A DNA stretch of 64,000 nt. Source: Armatimonadota bacterium (GTDB lineage: Bacteria; Armatimonadota; Zipacnadia; JAUWAU01). The notes below the pieces were generated by a model. That model saw nothing but the letters and a program-made list of their open reading frames with translations. It did not search any database and was not told where the DNA came from. The stretch spans positions 62,001 through 126,000 of the forward strand of contig JAUWAU010000002.1 in assembly GCA_030601885.1 (NCBI GenBank), in the 5' to 3' direction. The number at the start of each line of letters is the position of its first letter. The first letter of the stretch is position 1. Below, one piece after another: positions 52,999-62,431 of the stretch. The translations under genes were made by a program, and so were the position numbers.

Positions 52999-54414
52999 AT
53001 GGAAGACTTAACGCCGCGACAGATCGTTGAACAGCTCGACAAGTACATCATCGGGCAGGAGACGGCCAAGCGTGCCGTCGCCATCGCGCTCCGGAATCGG
53101 TACCGGCGCATGCAGCTTGACGGCGATATCCGGGACGAGATCATTCCGAAGAACATACTCATGATCGGCACAACGGGCGTGGGCAAGACGGAGATCGCCC
53201 GCCGACTGGCCAACCTGGCCGCGGCGCCCTTCGTGAAGGTCGAGGCGACCAAGTTCACTGAGGTCGGATACGTGGGGCGCGACGTGGACGCGATAATCCG
53301 TGACCTGGCGGAAGTGGCCGTGCGCATGGTGCAGAGTGAGAAGATGGCCGAGGTGGAAGAGGAGGCCGCTCGGCGGGCGGAACAGCGCATTCTGCACATT
53401 CTCGCGCGCGACGCCCGCCCGAAGCAGCCGGCGGCCCCGCAGGTTCCGCCGATGCTCATGGGCGTTCCGGCCGCGCCGCAGCCGGAGGAGACACCCGAAC
53501 AACGGGCGGAGCGAGAGAAGCAGGAGCGACGCGCAGCGCGCGTGCGTGAGTTCACCAAAGGGCGCCTGGAAGCCGGCGAGTTGGAGGACAAAAAGATCGA
53601 AATCGACGTCGAAGACGGTCCGACGCGGAACCTCCAGATCTTCTCCGGCGCCGGCTTCGAGGAGGTATTCTTCAACATCCAGGACGTCATGGGCAACCTC
53701 ATGGGCCGCCAAAAGGCCAAGAAACGCACTACCGTGCGCGAGGCGCGGGACATTCTGACCTATGAGGAAGCGCAGAAGCTCATCGACAATGATGAAGTGA
53801 CGCGCGATGCCATCGAGCGAGTGGAGCAGCGCGGCATCGTGTTCCTCGATGAGCTGGATAAGATCGCCGGGCGCGAGGGCGGGCACGGACCCGACGTGTC
53901 ACGCGAAGGCGTACAGCGTGACATACTGCCGATCATTGAGGGCTCCACCGTGCTCACCAAGTACGGGCCGGTGGACACGCAGCACGTCCTGTTCATTGCT
54001 GCCGGGGCCTTTCACGTGTCCAAGCCGTCGGACTTGATCCCGGAGCTCCAGGGCCGCTTCCCGCTGCGGGTGGAGTTGGACGATCTCACCGAGGAGGACT
54101 TCAGGCGGATCCTGGTGGAACCGAAGAACTCCCTGGTGAACCAGTACACGGCGCTGCTGTCCACGGAGCGAATTCTGTTGGAGTTCACCCAGGACGGCAT
54201 AGGTGCCATCGCACAAGCGGCAGCGCGAGTTAACGAACAGACGCAGAACATCGGCGCGCGGCGGCTGCATACCGTCATGGAGCGCATGCTCGAGGATGTG
54301 TCCTTCCGTGCGCCTGAGGAGGGGCAGGGAAAACTCAAAGTAGACGCGGAGTTCGTCGCCGAACGCATTGACGATCTGGTCGAAGACCAGGACCTGAGTC
54401 GGTACATCCTGTAG
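52999..54414 (+). CDS. hslU: ATP-dependent protease ATPase subunit HslU
   Basis: AAA+ unfoldase that pairs with the HslV peptidase. The 471-residue protein starts [20 protein letters not shown]. It has Walker [16 protein letters not shown] (Thr where Pro is common), the pore motif GYVGRDV, an I-domain insertion (about 105-225), Walker [13 protein letters not shown], sensor motifs ([28 protein letters not shown]) and the canonical C-terminus RYIL that docks into HslV. No hslV lies beside it, although hslVU is the usual order. It has only a two-base gap from guaB and no clear ribosome site of its own, so it is probably co-translated. Confidence 0.95.
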   Translation: MEDLTPRQIVEQLDKYIIGQETAKRAVAIALRNRYRRMQLDGDIRDEIIPKNILMIGTTGVGKTEIARRLANLAAAPFVKVEATKFTEVGYVGRDVDAIIRDLAEVAVRMVQSEKMAEVEEEAARRAEQRILHILARDARPKQPAAPQVPPMLMGVPAAPQPEETPEQRAEREKQERRAARVREFTKGRLEAGELEDKKIEIDVEDGPTRNLQIFSGAGFEEVFFNIQDVMGNLMGRQKAKKRTTVREARDILTYEEAQKLIDNDEVTRDAIERVEQRGIVFLDELDKIAGREGGHGPDVSREGVQRDILPIIEGSTVLTKYGPVDTQHVLFIAAGAFHVSKPSDLIPELQGRFPLRVELDDLTEEDFRRILVEPKNSLVNQYTALLSTERILLEFTQDGIGAIAQAAARVNEQTQNIGARRLHTVMERMLEDVSFRAPEEGQGKLKVDAEFVAERIDDLVEDQDLSRYIL

Positions 54415-54502
54415 GAGTCGGGGGCGACTGCCGAGGCACTCGCGGCGCAGCCGGAGCTATCGGCCTCGGCCGCGGCACCCCTCCTCCCCGCCTCAAGGAC
54501 AC

Positions 54503-55336
54503 TCAGGCGACCCGGCTGCCGCCAGCTTGCGCGGGGAGCGGTGTGGCCGTCGGAGCTGGCGCGGTAAAGATGGCAGAACGCCTGATGCCGCAGCGATGCA
54601 GGAGATAGCGGGCCACCGTCGCCAACGTCCCCATACCGTAGACCACGCTGCGAGCGAAGCCGATCGACGAGACCTCAGCCGTATATCGCGCGCTCACGGA
54701 GATCTCCGCCAGGCGGAAGCCGAAGTGGTGTGCCTGGGCGATCACTTGTGAGTCGAAGACGAAGTCGTCGGAATTGGCCTCCAGAGGCAGCGTCTCCAGC
54801 ACTTCACGCCGGTATGCCCGCATTCCCGTGTGTAGCTCGGTGAAGTGCGTGCCGAAGGCTGCGTTCTCCACGATGGTCAGAACACGATTCGCGAGATACT
54901 TGTACAGAGGCATTCCGTTCCTCACCGCTTGGCCGTCGGCCAGCCGGGAGCCCAACACCATGTCGGCGGCGCCGTCGAGGATGGGTGTGACGAGGCTGGG
55001 GATGCGCTTAGGGTCGTACTGATAGTCAGGATGCAGCATCACGACGATGTCGGCGCCACGCTCGAGTGCGGCGCGGTAGCACGTCTTCTGGTTTCCCCCA
55101 TAGCCCTTGTTCTTTGAGTGCACGATGACGTGTAGTCCGAGGCGTTTCGCCACCTCGGCCGTGTGGTCGGCGCTGCAATCGTCCACGACGATAACGTCGT
55201 CGGCCCAGCCGTCGGGGATATCGCGATACGTTTGCTCAAGGGTCTCTGCCGCGTTATACGCGGGCATGATGACAACGATGCGCTGGCCTCGGCGCACTGC
55301 CGTGTGCCTCCAATGCTGGGGGTGGCTGATCCTCAC
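54503..55336 (-). CDS. Family 2 glycosyltransferase (dolichol-phosphate mannose synthase-like)
   Basis: A 277-residue GT-A enzyme that likely transfers a sugar from a nucleotide donor to polyprenyl phosphate. VVIMPAYNAAETL, DDVIVVDDCSADHT (donor binding), HSKNKGYGGNQKTCYRAAL and MLHPDYQYDP (DxD-like metal site) match the DPM1-like branch. No C-terminal membrane anchor is seen. GTG 55336 is chosen: the frame runs further upstream, but that part overlaps the methyltransferase gene and is not conserved. The three reverse-strand genes to 58542 form one operon. A polyprenyl-linked sugar product would be the natural donor for the GT-C enzymes nearby. Confidence 0.85.
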   Translation of the reverse strand: MRISHPQHWRHTAVRRGQRIVVIMPAYNAAETLEQTYRDIPDGWADDVIVVDDCSADHTAEVAKRLGLHVIVHSKNKGYGGNQKTCYRAALERGADIVVMLHPDYQYDPKRIPSLVTPILDGAADMVLGSRLADGQAVRNGMPLYKYLANRVLTIVENAAFGTHFTELHTGMRAYRREVLETLPLEANSDDFVFDSQVIAQAHHFGFRLAEISVSARYTAEVSSIGFARSVVYGMGTLATVARYLLHRCGIRRSAIFTAPAPTATPLPAQAGGSRVA

Positions 55337-55460
55337 AACTCTTATTCCACCAGGGAGTCGCACGCAGCAACGGTTTTTGGCCGTTGGCGACTCTCGGGTT
55401 GACGCAGCGCCACCGTGGGGGGTGCGGCGATGGCTGAGCGGAGAGGCCGGCACGCGGCTG

Positions 55461-56483
55461 CTACTGTTCCCGCGTGGGAACGGCATGTATTTCGATGCAG
55501 CTCCCGCCGAAGGCAAGCCCATCAAGTAGGTGCAGCAGGGCCGCCAGAGGCGCAAGCAGGGGAAGCAACAGGAGTGTCGCCCCGAGCTGGAGCGCACCAT
55601 GCCAACGGCCAATCGGCCAACGCATCCTCGCTCCGGGGGCCTTCAACGCGTTGTAGAGCAGGTTGTGCGCGAAGCCCATGCGGTTCAGCAGCGTCTGCAG
55701 CATGCCATAAGGCCCGTACTCGAGCGAGAACCGCTTCATCTTCACCGGCGTGAACCCGACGGCCCGTAGGAGCCGATCGAGAGTGCGCACGGAGAGATGG
55801 GACACGTGCCGTGGCAGGTCCAGGTGAAACCAATGCGGGCCGCCGAGGCGGGCCTCCAGGCTGTCGATGTTGGGCACAGCGACCACGAGCAGGCCATCGG
55901 GCTTGATACGCTCCCGCACGTGCTCGAGGCAGTCACGGGCATCTGGCAAGTGCTCCAGCACGTGCCACAGCGTTACCACGTCAAAGGTCTCATCTCCAGG
56001 GCGGAGAGTGCTGATGTCGCCGACGTGCACGTCCAGCCGTGGAACATGGCGCGCACGCCGGGCCGCGCAAGCGGACAGCTCCGTCCCGCGTACACGCCAC
56101 CCGCGATCGCGCAGTGCGGCCAGCATGACGCCGCGGCCGCAGCCGACGTCCAGGATCGAACCGGGCGCACGCAGGCGAGTGATGGAGCGGGCGCGCAAGC
56201 GGCGGCACCAGGTCTCGAAGGCCTCCCCGACGCCACGGAAGCGACCGTTCTCACGACCGTAGTATTCCGGCGGATAGTGCGCCGCCAGCTCGTCTGGGGC
56301 CAAGGCCTCCCCAAGCCACACGAATGAGCAGCCGCGGCACGAGCGCAGGCACCATCGGCCGTCCCCGGCGTCTCGCGGCACACTGAGGTATGGCGCGGCG
56401 CTATTGCAGCCGCAGACGCGACACGTGTCACGCTGCTCCGCTATCTGCGACCGCGGCGAGCTGTCCCGACGGTTCGAGCTCAT
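55461..56483 (-). CDS. SAM-dependent methyltransferase with zinc-binding N-terminus
   Basis: A 340-residue class I methyltransferase. The N-terminal zinc-ribbon-like segment (CRVCGCNS and LRSCRGCSFV) precedes the Rossmann core: ILDVGCGRGVMLAALRDRG (SAM motif I), VHVGDIS, and FDVVTLWHVLEHLPD (motif with the usual His). The C-terminus has a hydrophobic segment (about 305-330) that may contact the membrane. This class usually modifies sugar nucleotides or surface glycans. The start is ambiguous: ATG 56483 has GGAG nine bases before it; ATG 56498 is upstream. Either way it overlaps the preceding gene by 56-71 bases. Confidence 0.88.
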   Translation of the reverse strand: MSSNRRDSSPRSQIAEQRDTCRVCGCNSAAPYLSVPRDAGDGRWCLRSCRGCSFVWLGEALAPDELAAHYPPEYYGRENGRFRGVGEAFETWCRRLRARSITRLRAPGSILDVGCGRGVMLAALRDRGWRVRGTELSACAARRARHVPRLDVHVGDISTLRPGDETFDVVTLWHVLEHLPDARDCLEHVRERIKPDGLLVVAVPNIDSLEARLGGPHWFHLDLPRHVSHLSVRTLDRLLRAVGFTPVKMKRFSLEYGPYGMLQTLLNRMGFAHNLLYNALKAPGARMRWPIGRWHGALQLGATLLLLPLLAPLAALLHLLDGLAFGGSCIEIHAVPTREQ

Positions 56484-58542
56484 ACAGAAGAACTCCATGC
56501 TCCGCGTGCACCAGCTTCAGATGCGTGGGAATCTGCCGATAGATGCGCTCCTTGTCGTCGGACGCGAACCGCAGGTAGCCGAAGGTGCGCTGCAGCAAAG
56601 CTTCGCCCTCGGGATTGTAGAGCAGGTGCGTGAAGCCATCCCGTCGCAGCGCGGCCAACAGTTCGTCAACGTTCCGCGACCGGTTCACATACTCGCAGAT
56701 GATGGTGACATCAGGGCCGGTGTCGGCAGCGAACGGGATCCGGGCGTAGAAGGTGCGCCACTCACCGACGAAAAGCAGCTTGCGGGCGCTGGGCAGCGCC
56801 GTGTTCGCGTACGTGACCGTGCTGTAATACGGGATGCTGCGTTGGAGGTACGCACGCCGATTGGCGACGCCGTAGATGGCATCGAACGAGTGGAAGACGG
56901 ACTGCTGAGTGAGGGCGAACCACGCAATATTGAACGCAGCACCGGCGCAGATGATGCCGTAGACCAGGGCCCGAGCACCGACTGGCCGGAAGCGCTTGCG
57001 GGCCGGGCGTCGAGGTGGCCCGGGCAATAGAGCGACGCCTTCAGCCAGCACGAAGCTCCACACGACGAGGCCGGGCATGACGTAGCGCATCACCTGCGGG
57101 CCCACTGTCCAAGCCCCGTAGTGGACCACTGCATAGACACAGAGAAAACGGCCGAGCCGCGACATGCGGCGACAGCCCCAAACCGCCAGTGGCGACAATA
57201 GCAGAAACAGCGGGCCGATGCCGAGCTTGGATCCGAAGCGCCCCTCATCAAGCACGAGCCGAACCGGCGCCGTCACCGCCCCGAGCACCCCCTCGTCGTG
57301 AACGCCGAAGCTCATCATGTGGGCCTGATACTCGGAGGCCAGCGCCGCACTCCAGTTGCGTCCGCCAAACACGGAGAAGGCCAGTGGATAGACCGGGTTG
57401 CCCGTGTAGCCGACGTTCTTGGCAAGCCACAAACCCGGCAGCAGCAGGGATGTCAATACAATGCTGCAGGCAGCGACGGTGCCACGGCGGCCCTCCAGGG
57501 CTCCCATTCGCCACACGGTCGCCGGGAGCAGCACGGCTGCCGGCAGCCACCCGGCGTACTTGATGGAAGCGGCGCAGGCGCAGACGACGGAGGCGACAAT
57601 CAGCCAGCCGCGCCGCTCCTCTCTCGTTCCCGCCCGCCAGAAGCTGACGAAGGCGTACAGAGCGCCCAGCTCGTACGCCAGCAGCGTGACGTCGTTGAGG
57701 CTCGTGCAATTCAGGATCGCCAGCAGGGGGATGCTCCCAACGAGCAAAGCGGGCACCCAGGGACTCACATGCGGCAGGTGTCGGCGGCAGAAGCACCAGG
57801 AGCCGATAAGCACCAGGACGTATGAGCATGGCACGAAGAGCCGGGCCAGCGTCTGGTTCATGACGCAAAGGCCGGCCGCGTACATCATCTCGGTGAAAAG
57901 CGGAATGTTAGTCCAGAGGTTGTGGGGCACGTAGACAAAACCGTGGTGCTGTACGTAGATGCTCGGCGCGCCCAAATGGTAGAGAAGTGTGTCGCTGTCG
58001 GTCGCCGGGGCTATAGCGCCCACCGTCCCCAGCACGATGGGTATCGCCAACAGCGCAATGGCACACTTCTGGCCGCCGTCCCCGTTCTCTGCTCGTTGCC
58101 ACCAATCCCGCCAGCCCCGGGAGCACGGCCGGTGCGCCGGCAACGTCACCGCCAGGGACGCGGCAGCAGCGCCGAAGCAGAGGCACAGCACCCAGTCGTA
58201 CAGCAGATGCGCCGCGGCAACAAGGAACACGAAAAACGACAGGGCGGCGAAGCCGAGCAAGCTCGAGAAAAACACACGCTGCCCCTGCCCGATCCCGGTA
58301 AGGCGCAGCGCATCGAGCAAACGGCTCCCTCCTGCCACGGCAGTTAGCCACAGGCACGCGAAGGCAACAAGGGGAAGCAGAGGCACCGCCTCTGTCACGT
58401 AGTCTGCCTGGGAGGGAGCCAAGAGGCGAAGGGCGAGCCACAACGGCCAGAAGGCGGCACACAACAGCAGGCAGCGACGCTGCCGTCCGAGCAGCTTGGG
58501 ACTGTCGGCTCTCTGAGCTTCGACGCGTGCAGTGACGCTCAT
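56428..58542 (-). CDS. Polytopic GT-C type glycosyltransferase-like membrane protein
   Basis: A 704-residue protein with about a dozen membrane segments and a soluble C-terminal domain (about 590-700). APATDSDTLLYHLGAPSIYVQHHG, with its acidic residues in the first outer loop, is typical of GT39/PMT-like and related lipid-linked-sugar transferases. Substrate and product are unknown. It is the first gene of the reverse-strand operon with the methyltransferase and the GT2. Acidic loop residues are present, so it is probably active. Other uncharacterised membrane families cannot be excluded. Confidence 0.7.
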   Translation of the reverse strand: MSVTARVEAQRADSPKLLGRQRRCLLLCAAFWPLWLALRLLAPSQADYVTEAVPLLPLVAFACLWLTAVAGGSRLLDALRLTGIGQGQRVFFSSLLGFAALSFFVFLVAAAHLLYDWVLCLCFGAAAASLAVTLPAHRPCSRGWRDWWQRAENGDGGQKCAIALLAIPIVLGTVGAIAPATDSDTLLYHLGAPSIYVQHHGFVYVPHNLWTNIPLFTEMMYAAGLCVMNQTLARLFVPCSYVLVLIGSWCFCRRHLPHVSPWVPALLVGSIPLLAILNCTSLNDVTLLAYELGALYAFVSFWRAGTREERRGWLIVASVVCACAASIKYAGWLPAAVLLPATVWRMGALEGRRGTVAACSIVLTSLLLPGLWLAKNVGYTGNPVYPLAFSVFGGRNWSAALASEYQAHMMSFGVHDEGVLGAVTAPVRLVLDEGRFGSKLGIGPLFLLLSPLAVWGCRRMSRLGRFLCVYAVVHYGAWTVGPQVMRYVMPGLVVWSFVLAEGVALLPGPPRRPARKRFRPVGARALVYGIICAGAAFNIAWFALTQQSVFHSFDAIYGVANRRAYLQRSIPYYSTVTYANTALPSARKLLFVGEWRTFYARIPFAADTGPDVTIICEYVNRSRNVDELLAALRRDGFTHLLYNPEGEALLQRTFGYLRFASDDKERIYRQIPTHLKLVHAEHGVLLYELEPSGQLAAVADSGAA

Positions 58543-59321
58543 CGCGATCCCGACACCTGGTGTTGACCTGCAACGTTGTTCTCATGCCATTTATACCGTA
58601 CGCGCACGCCGGATACCTACTATTGTAGCCTCCGTGGGGCGGCCGGCGTGGGGACGCAACCACGGACGGGCCACGGCATGTGCCACGGATCAGCGGCCCG
58701 GGCGAGGATGATGCCGGCAGTAGCCACTCGTTCATTGTCCGACAAGTGCTGCGCAATACCTGACAACTACGGTGAGCCGCGAGCCTCGAAGCAATCATGA
58801 TGCCCCGCTGCGGCACCGGGAAACGATGAAGATTGCTGTGCTGGCCCATCTGTCCGGGATCGGCAGAGGGACGGCAGCGAGCCACGCTCCGTCGCCATAG
58901 CGGCTATGGCGCGTCGGCGACAGGTGCTCGCCTACAGAAAGGCACACGACCAAATCTTCGAGGCAGCTCTTCATGGCCCGCGTGGCCACCCGGAAACGAT
59001 GAAGATGGGCCCGGCGAGGGGCTGGGGGCCGCCGGAGCAAGCTGCTCCGGCTACAACGGGTGGGCCGACGGGCGAAGCCTTCGGGCCAGACCATACGCGC
59101 CAGCCGTGTAACAGGGTTTTACGGCTCGTTCAACAAGAACGCAAAAAAATGGTGAATGCACTGGGGGCACTGTGGTAAGAAAAGCCCAGAGACGAGGTAT
59201 TATGCCGTGCGGCGATTCGATGAGCAATGCAGCGTCACATCGAGTGGGACCGGAGCAGAAGACTGACGCAAAGCTCTCTCGAAACGACGCCGGCCACAAG
59301 CCCCCAGGAGGTGCAGTATAA
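58543..59321. other. Gene-poor 779-base region with hairpins and a direct repeat
   Basis: No convincing gene. It holds the hairpins CGCCATAG/CTATGGCG (58893-58911) and GCCGGAGCA/TGCTCCGGC (59031-59051). A 15-base direct repeat, GGAAACGATGAAGAT, occurs at 58819-58833 and 58992-59006. Promoters for the reverse operon (a TATAAA-like box is near 58590 on that strand) and for the pilin gene (TATTAT at 59198-59203) may lie here, but neither has a good -35. Confidence 0.5.
58826..58900 (+). pseudogene. Possible gene remnant starting MKIAVLAHLSGIG
   Basis: An ATG at 58826 opens a 24-codon frame. Its beginning reads like the first strand of a GT-B glycosyltransferase, but it ends at a stop inside the hairpin at 58893-58911. 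The remainder cannot be found downstream. Very tentative. Confidence 0.18.
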
Positions 59322-59762
59322 ATGAAGCGCAGGAAGGGTTTCACGCTGATTGAAGTCTTGATCGTTATCGTCGTGATTGCCGTGCTGGCCTCTATCGTCA
59401 TTCCGAGACTGCTCGGTGCAGGACGTCAGGCCAAGGAAGCGAGCTTGCGAGCGCATCTGCAGGAGCTGCGGAACTCCATCGGTCTTTTCCAGTCGCATAC
59501 GGGAACGTACCCGGCGGCGCTAGCTGACATCATGGGCACGTCGGCCCCGACCAGCGGGCTGGATGTGACTGGCAGCTCGATTTCGATCAACGCCAGCGAC
59601 TACAAGGGCCCGTACCTGACCACCGCAGACAACAATCTGCCCAAGAACCCGATCACCTCCGCCACCGACTGGGTCTACGGCCTCACATCGCCCAACGTTG
59701 GCGCAGTGCACGCAAGCCCGGGCGGCGCGCTCGACGGTACCACAAACTACTCGGAGTGGTAG
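59322..59762 (+). CDS. GspG/PilA-type pilin 1 (candidate major pilin)
   Basis: A 146-residue pilin with a 6-residue leader (MKRRKG), then FTLIEVLIVIVVIAVLASIVIPRLLG with Glu at +5. The helix continues KEASLRAHLQELRNSIGLFQSHTGTYPAALADI. The short globular domain ends WVYGLTSPNVGAVHASPGGALDG, shared with the next gene. Size and layout match GspG/major pseudopilins, and a strong terminator follows, typical of a highly expressed gene. AGGAGG lies ten bases before the ATG. There are no cysteines, so no disulfide loop as in type IVa pilins; a calcium-stabilised GspG-like fold is more likely. Confidence 0.92.
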   Translation: MKRRKGFTLIEVLIVIVVIAVLASIVIPRLLGAGRQAKEASLRAHLQELRNSIGLFQSHTGTYPAALADIMGTSAPTSGLDVTGSSISINASDYKGPYLTTADNNLPKNPITSATDWVYGLTSPNVGAVHASPGGALDGTTNYSEW

Positions 59763-59801
59763 AGACGGCATCGGCGACAGACGCAGTCGGCCAGACCAGC
59801 C

Positions 59802-59837
59802 GAGCAGCAGGCCTACGTGCCTGCTGCTCTTCTTTTT
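59802..59837 (+). terminator. Strong intrinsic terminator after pilin 1
   Basis: GAGCAGCAGGC (59802-59812), a 6-base loop and GCCTGCTGCTC (59819-59829), an exact 11-base stem, then TTC and five T. It partly or fully separates the two pilin genes. Confidence 0.88.
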
Positions 59838-59971
59838 ACCTCGGGCACACCACGACTCGCCATTATGGGTTCGGGGGCCCAGTATGGTAAAAGAAAGTAT
59901 GAGGGACATCCCTTGTCTCGGCGGCAATTGGAACCATCAACGCCGAGCGCCACAGTATGGAGGGAACAGCC

Positions 59972-60427
59972 GTGCGACGGTACCAGGGTCAAGCTCGTGC
60001 CGGCTTCACCATGCTCGAAACGCTCATCGTCATTGTGTACATCGCAGTCATCGCTTCCATCGTAGTCCCCCGGGTGTCGGGAGCGACGCGGAAGGCGAGA
60101 GAGACGAACCTGCGGGCGACGCTATCCGAAGTTCGGAAGGCGGTGGAGTCGTACCACGCCGAGACTGGGCTGTACCCGGCGCAAGTGGATGACATCGTTG
60201 CCACGGTGCCGCCTGCCGACGGGCTGACCACGAACGGCACGCCCGTGTCCATAATCCCGGCAGACTGGCGCGGTCCGTATTTGCAAGCGCGCGGCGGCTT
60301 GCTGCCCAAAGACGAGATACTGGGACAGCGGAACTGGCGCTACGGCACCAGCCCACCCAATGTGGGCGCCGTGCACAGTCTGGCACCCGGCAGTACCGTA
60401 GACGGGGAGCCGTACTCATCCTTCTGA
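59972..60427 (+). CDS. GspG/PilA-type pilin 2
   Basis: A 151-residue paralogue of pilin 1. The leader ends RAG, then FTMLETLIVIVYIAVIASIVVPRVSG with Glu at +5. The stalk has KARETNLRATLSEVRKAVESYHAETGLYPAQVDDI, and the end reads WRYGTSPPNVGAVHSLAPGSTVDG. A Tyr inside the membrane helix is unusual. GTG 59972 is chosen because GGAGGG (59959-59964) sits correctly before it; ATG 59957 would consume that site. It lies beyond the pilin 1 terminator, so it may be expressed separately, perhaps at a different level or time. Confidence 0.9.
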   Translation: MRRYQGQARAGFTMLETLIVIVYIAVIASIVVPRVSGATRKARETNLRATLSEVRKAVESYHAETGLYPAQVDDIVATVPPADGLTTNGTPVSIIPADWRGPYLQARGGLLPKDEILGQRNWRYGTSPPNVGAVHSLAPGSTVDGEPYSSF

Positions 60428-60496
60428 CGAGGGGGGCCCCGCACCGCCCGACGGGGCTCGTGCCGACGCGCTTCCGCTAGTCCCGGAGGTGAAGGC

Positions 60497-62431
60497 GTGC
60501 ATACCTTGAGTCCCGGACGCCCGGGGGCCGTCGCGTGCGGAGTCCTTCTGCTCATAATGGTCGCAGGCGCACTCCTCCGGGCGATATCAATTCCACACGT
60601 CTCTGCCCCTTTTCCCGCCGATGCTGCCTATTACGCGCACGTGGCACAGAACATGGCAACGGGGCGAGGCATGGTCACGGACTATGTGTGGATGTACGCC
60701 CGGGGCGTTCCCGACGAGCTTCCGACACCGTCCAACGGCTATTGGATGCCAGGGATGTCGTTCTACCTCGTGCCGTGGCTCAAGCTTCTCGGGCCTACCT
60801 TCCGTGCCAGCCAGATCGCTAGCCTCTTTCTGGCCCTGCCGTTCATTGCCCTCGTGTGGTTGGTGGGCCGGGAGCTGACGGGCAACGAGGCCGCAGCGCT
60901 TGTTGGAGCCGGCATTGCTGCAGTGGACCCCGGGCTTGTAGTCCTCTCCATAACGCCCGATGCCGCTGTGCTTCAAGGCCTGTTTGTCGCCGGCAGCTTG
61001 CTATGCATGTACTATGGCTTCGCCAGGAATCCGCACTGGCTGGCGCTAGCCGGGCTACTGGGCGGGCTGGGGCATTTGACCCGAAACGACGGCATCGTAA
61101 TCGTCCCAGTTCTGTTCTTGTGCGCCCTGGCGTACCGGCGAGGCGGGCAGTCTCGGGTGCGCCTGGCTCACCTCCTCTACTTCTTGGTCCCCTACGGCCT
61201 TGTCGTGGCGCCATGGATGGCCCGCAATGCGCTGGTGTTCGGATCAGCCTCGCCGCCGGATCTGCTGTGCGTCTTGTTCCTGCCGAGATACCAGGATCTC
61301 TTTCGCGCCGACCTGTCCTCCATCACAGTACAGCAGTGGCTGACTGCCCACGGCGGCTGGGGTGGGGTCATACGCTATGACATTCTGGTGCTGCTTCGCA
61401 TTGTCCAGTGGCTTCTTGGCAAGGCAGGACACACGCTGCTCATCGCTGCCATCCCCTTCTTATGCGTGCGGAGGCCGGCCGGAGGCCGCCCGTTTCTGTA
61501 TATGCTCGGGTTCATCTCGCTGGCCTACAGTTTCGTTGTGCCCCATGTGGGTCTGAATGGAGGATATCAGCGGGCCTTCACCAGCGTCATGCCACTGCTC
61601 TTTGCCGCAGCGGCGGGAGGGATCTGGGTGGTGGCGGAGTGCATCCAGAACCGGCTGCCGCGCGTGCGTCGCCCGGCCATAGTGGCGCTGGTGGCGACGC
61701 TGCTGCTCGGGCACACGGCGGCGCGCTTCGGCTTCGAGTTGCTCCGAGCTGAGAAGCAGATCGCGGTGAATCCGTATGTCGGCAACGAAGGCGCCATCCG
61801 GGCGTTCTTCAGCACTCAGCCGCCCGATCGGCCTGTCTTTGCCGATGATCCGTGGCACTTCGGCGCCATCACCGCGAAGAAGTGCTACCAGACGCCCACC
61901 GACGGCATGGACAAGCTGCTTGAGGTAGCTCGCCGGGTTGACGCCCGGTACCTCCTGGTAATGGGCATCTCCTGGAATGCGTACCCGGGCATTCAACAGG
62001 CGCTGGAAGAGAACAGAATCGCCCGAGTGCGCGAGCTGCCAACGATAGCCCGGTTCGGGGGGCTGCACATCTTTGACCTCGAGAGCGAGAAGTTGCTGGC
62101 CGAGGGTCGCCGTCTGAACGAAGCCGGGCGGGTGGCTGGCGCGCGCGCCGACTATCCGAAGGCCATCAAGAACTTCGAATCGGCCGCGAAACTGGTGGCC
62201 GATTATGTCAGACCCAGACGGGTCGTTGCTGGAAATCTCACCAAGGCCAACTACGATTATGCCCGAAAGCTCGAGGCCGAGGGGAGACTGCGCGAGGCGC
62301 TCGCGCGCTATAAGAATGCTGAGCGGCGAGCCCCGGAGGGGATGGACACGGCGCCTATTGCCACCCGTTTGGAGGCGCTGCAGGGACGGATCCAGGAGAG
62401 CCGGGGTGACGCTGCGTTGGTCGTTCCATGA
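60497..62431 (+). CDS. GT39-like membrane glycosyltransferase with C-terminal helical repeats
   Basis: A 644-residue protein with about 10-12 membrane segments. PADAAYYAHVAQNMATGRG after the first membrane helix is the usual acidic loop of PMT/ArnT-like GT-C enzymes, which transfer sugars from polyprenyl phosphate carriers on the outer face of the membrane. After the last helix is a soluble domain (about 420-530), then a TPR-like helical tail (about 535-640; AEGRRLNEAG, YPKAIKNFESAAKLV, EGRLREALARYKNAERRAPEG). GGAGGTGA precedes the GTG start by five bases. It lies 69 bases after pilin 2, so pilin modification is a reasonable hypothesis. Confidence 0.82.
   Translation: MHTLSPGRPGAVACGVLLLIMVAGALLRAISIPHVSAPFPADAAYYAHVAQNMATGRGMVTDYVWMYARGVPDELPTPSNGYWMPGMSFYLVPWLKLLGPTFRASQIASLFLALPFIALVWLVGRELTGNEAAALVGAGIAAVDPGLVVLSITPDAAVLQGLFVAGSLLCMYYGFARNPHWLALAGLLGGLGHLTRNDGIVIVPVLFLCALAYRRGGQSRVRLAHLLYFLVPYGLVVAPWMARNALVFGSASPPDLLCVLFLPRYQDLFRADLSSITVQQWLTAHGGWGGVIRYDILVLLRIVQWLLGKAGHTLLIAAIPFLCVRRPAGGRPFLYMLGFISLAYSFVVPHVGLNGGYQRAFTSVMPLLFAAAAGGIWVVAECIQNRLPRVRRPAIVALVATLLLGHTAARFGFELLRAEKQIAVNPYVGNEGAIRAFFSTQPPDRPVFADDPWHFGAITAKKCYQTPTDGMDKLLEVARRVDARYLLVMGISWNAYPGIQQALEENRIARVRELPTIARFGGLHIFDLESEKLLAEGRRLNEAGRVAGARADYPKAIKNFESAAKLVADYVRPRRVVAGNLTKANYDYARKLEAEGRLREALARYKNAERRAPEGMDTAPIATRLEALQGRIQESRGDAALVVP

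Noticed and set aside
57908-58885. 325-residue reverse frame over the start of the GT-C gene
   Set aside because: Arg/Ser-rich frame-shifted copy of the real gene.
58906-59178. 90-residue forward frame in the gene-poor region
   Set aside because: Covers hairpin repeats, lacks a convincing ribosome site and motif; composition is Gly/Pro-driven.
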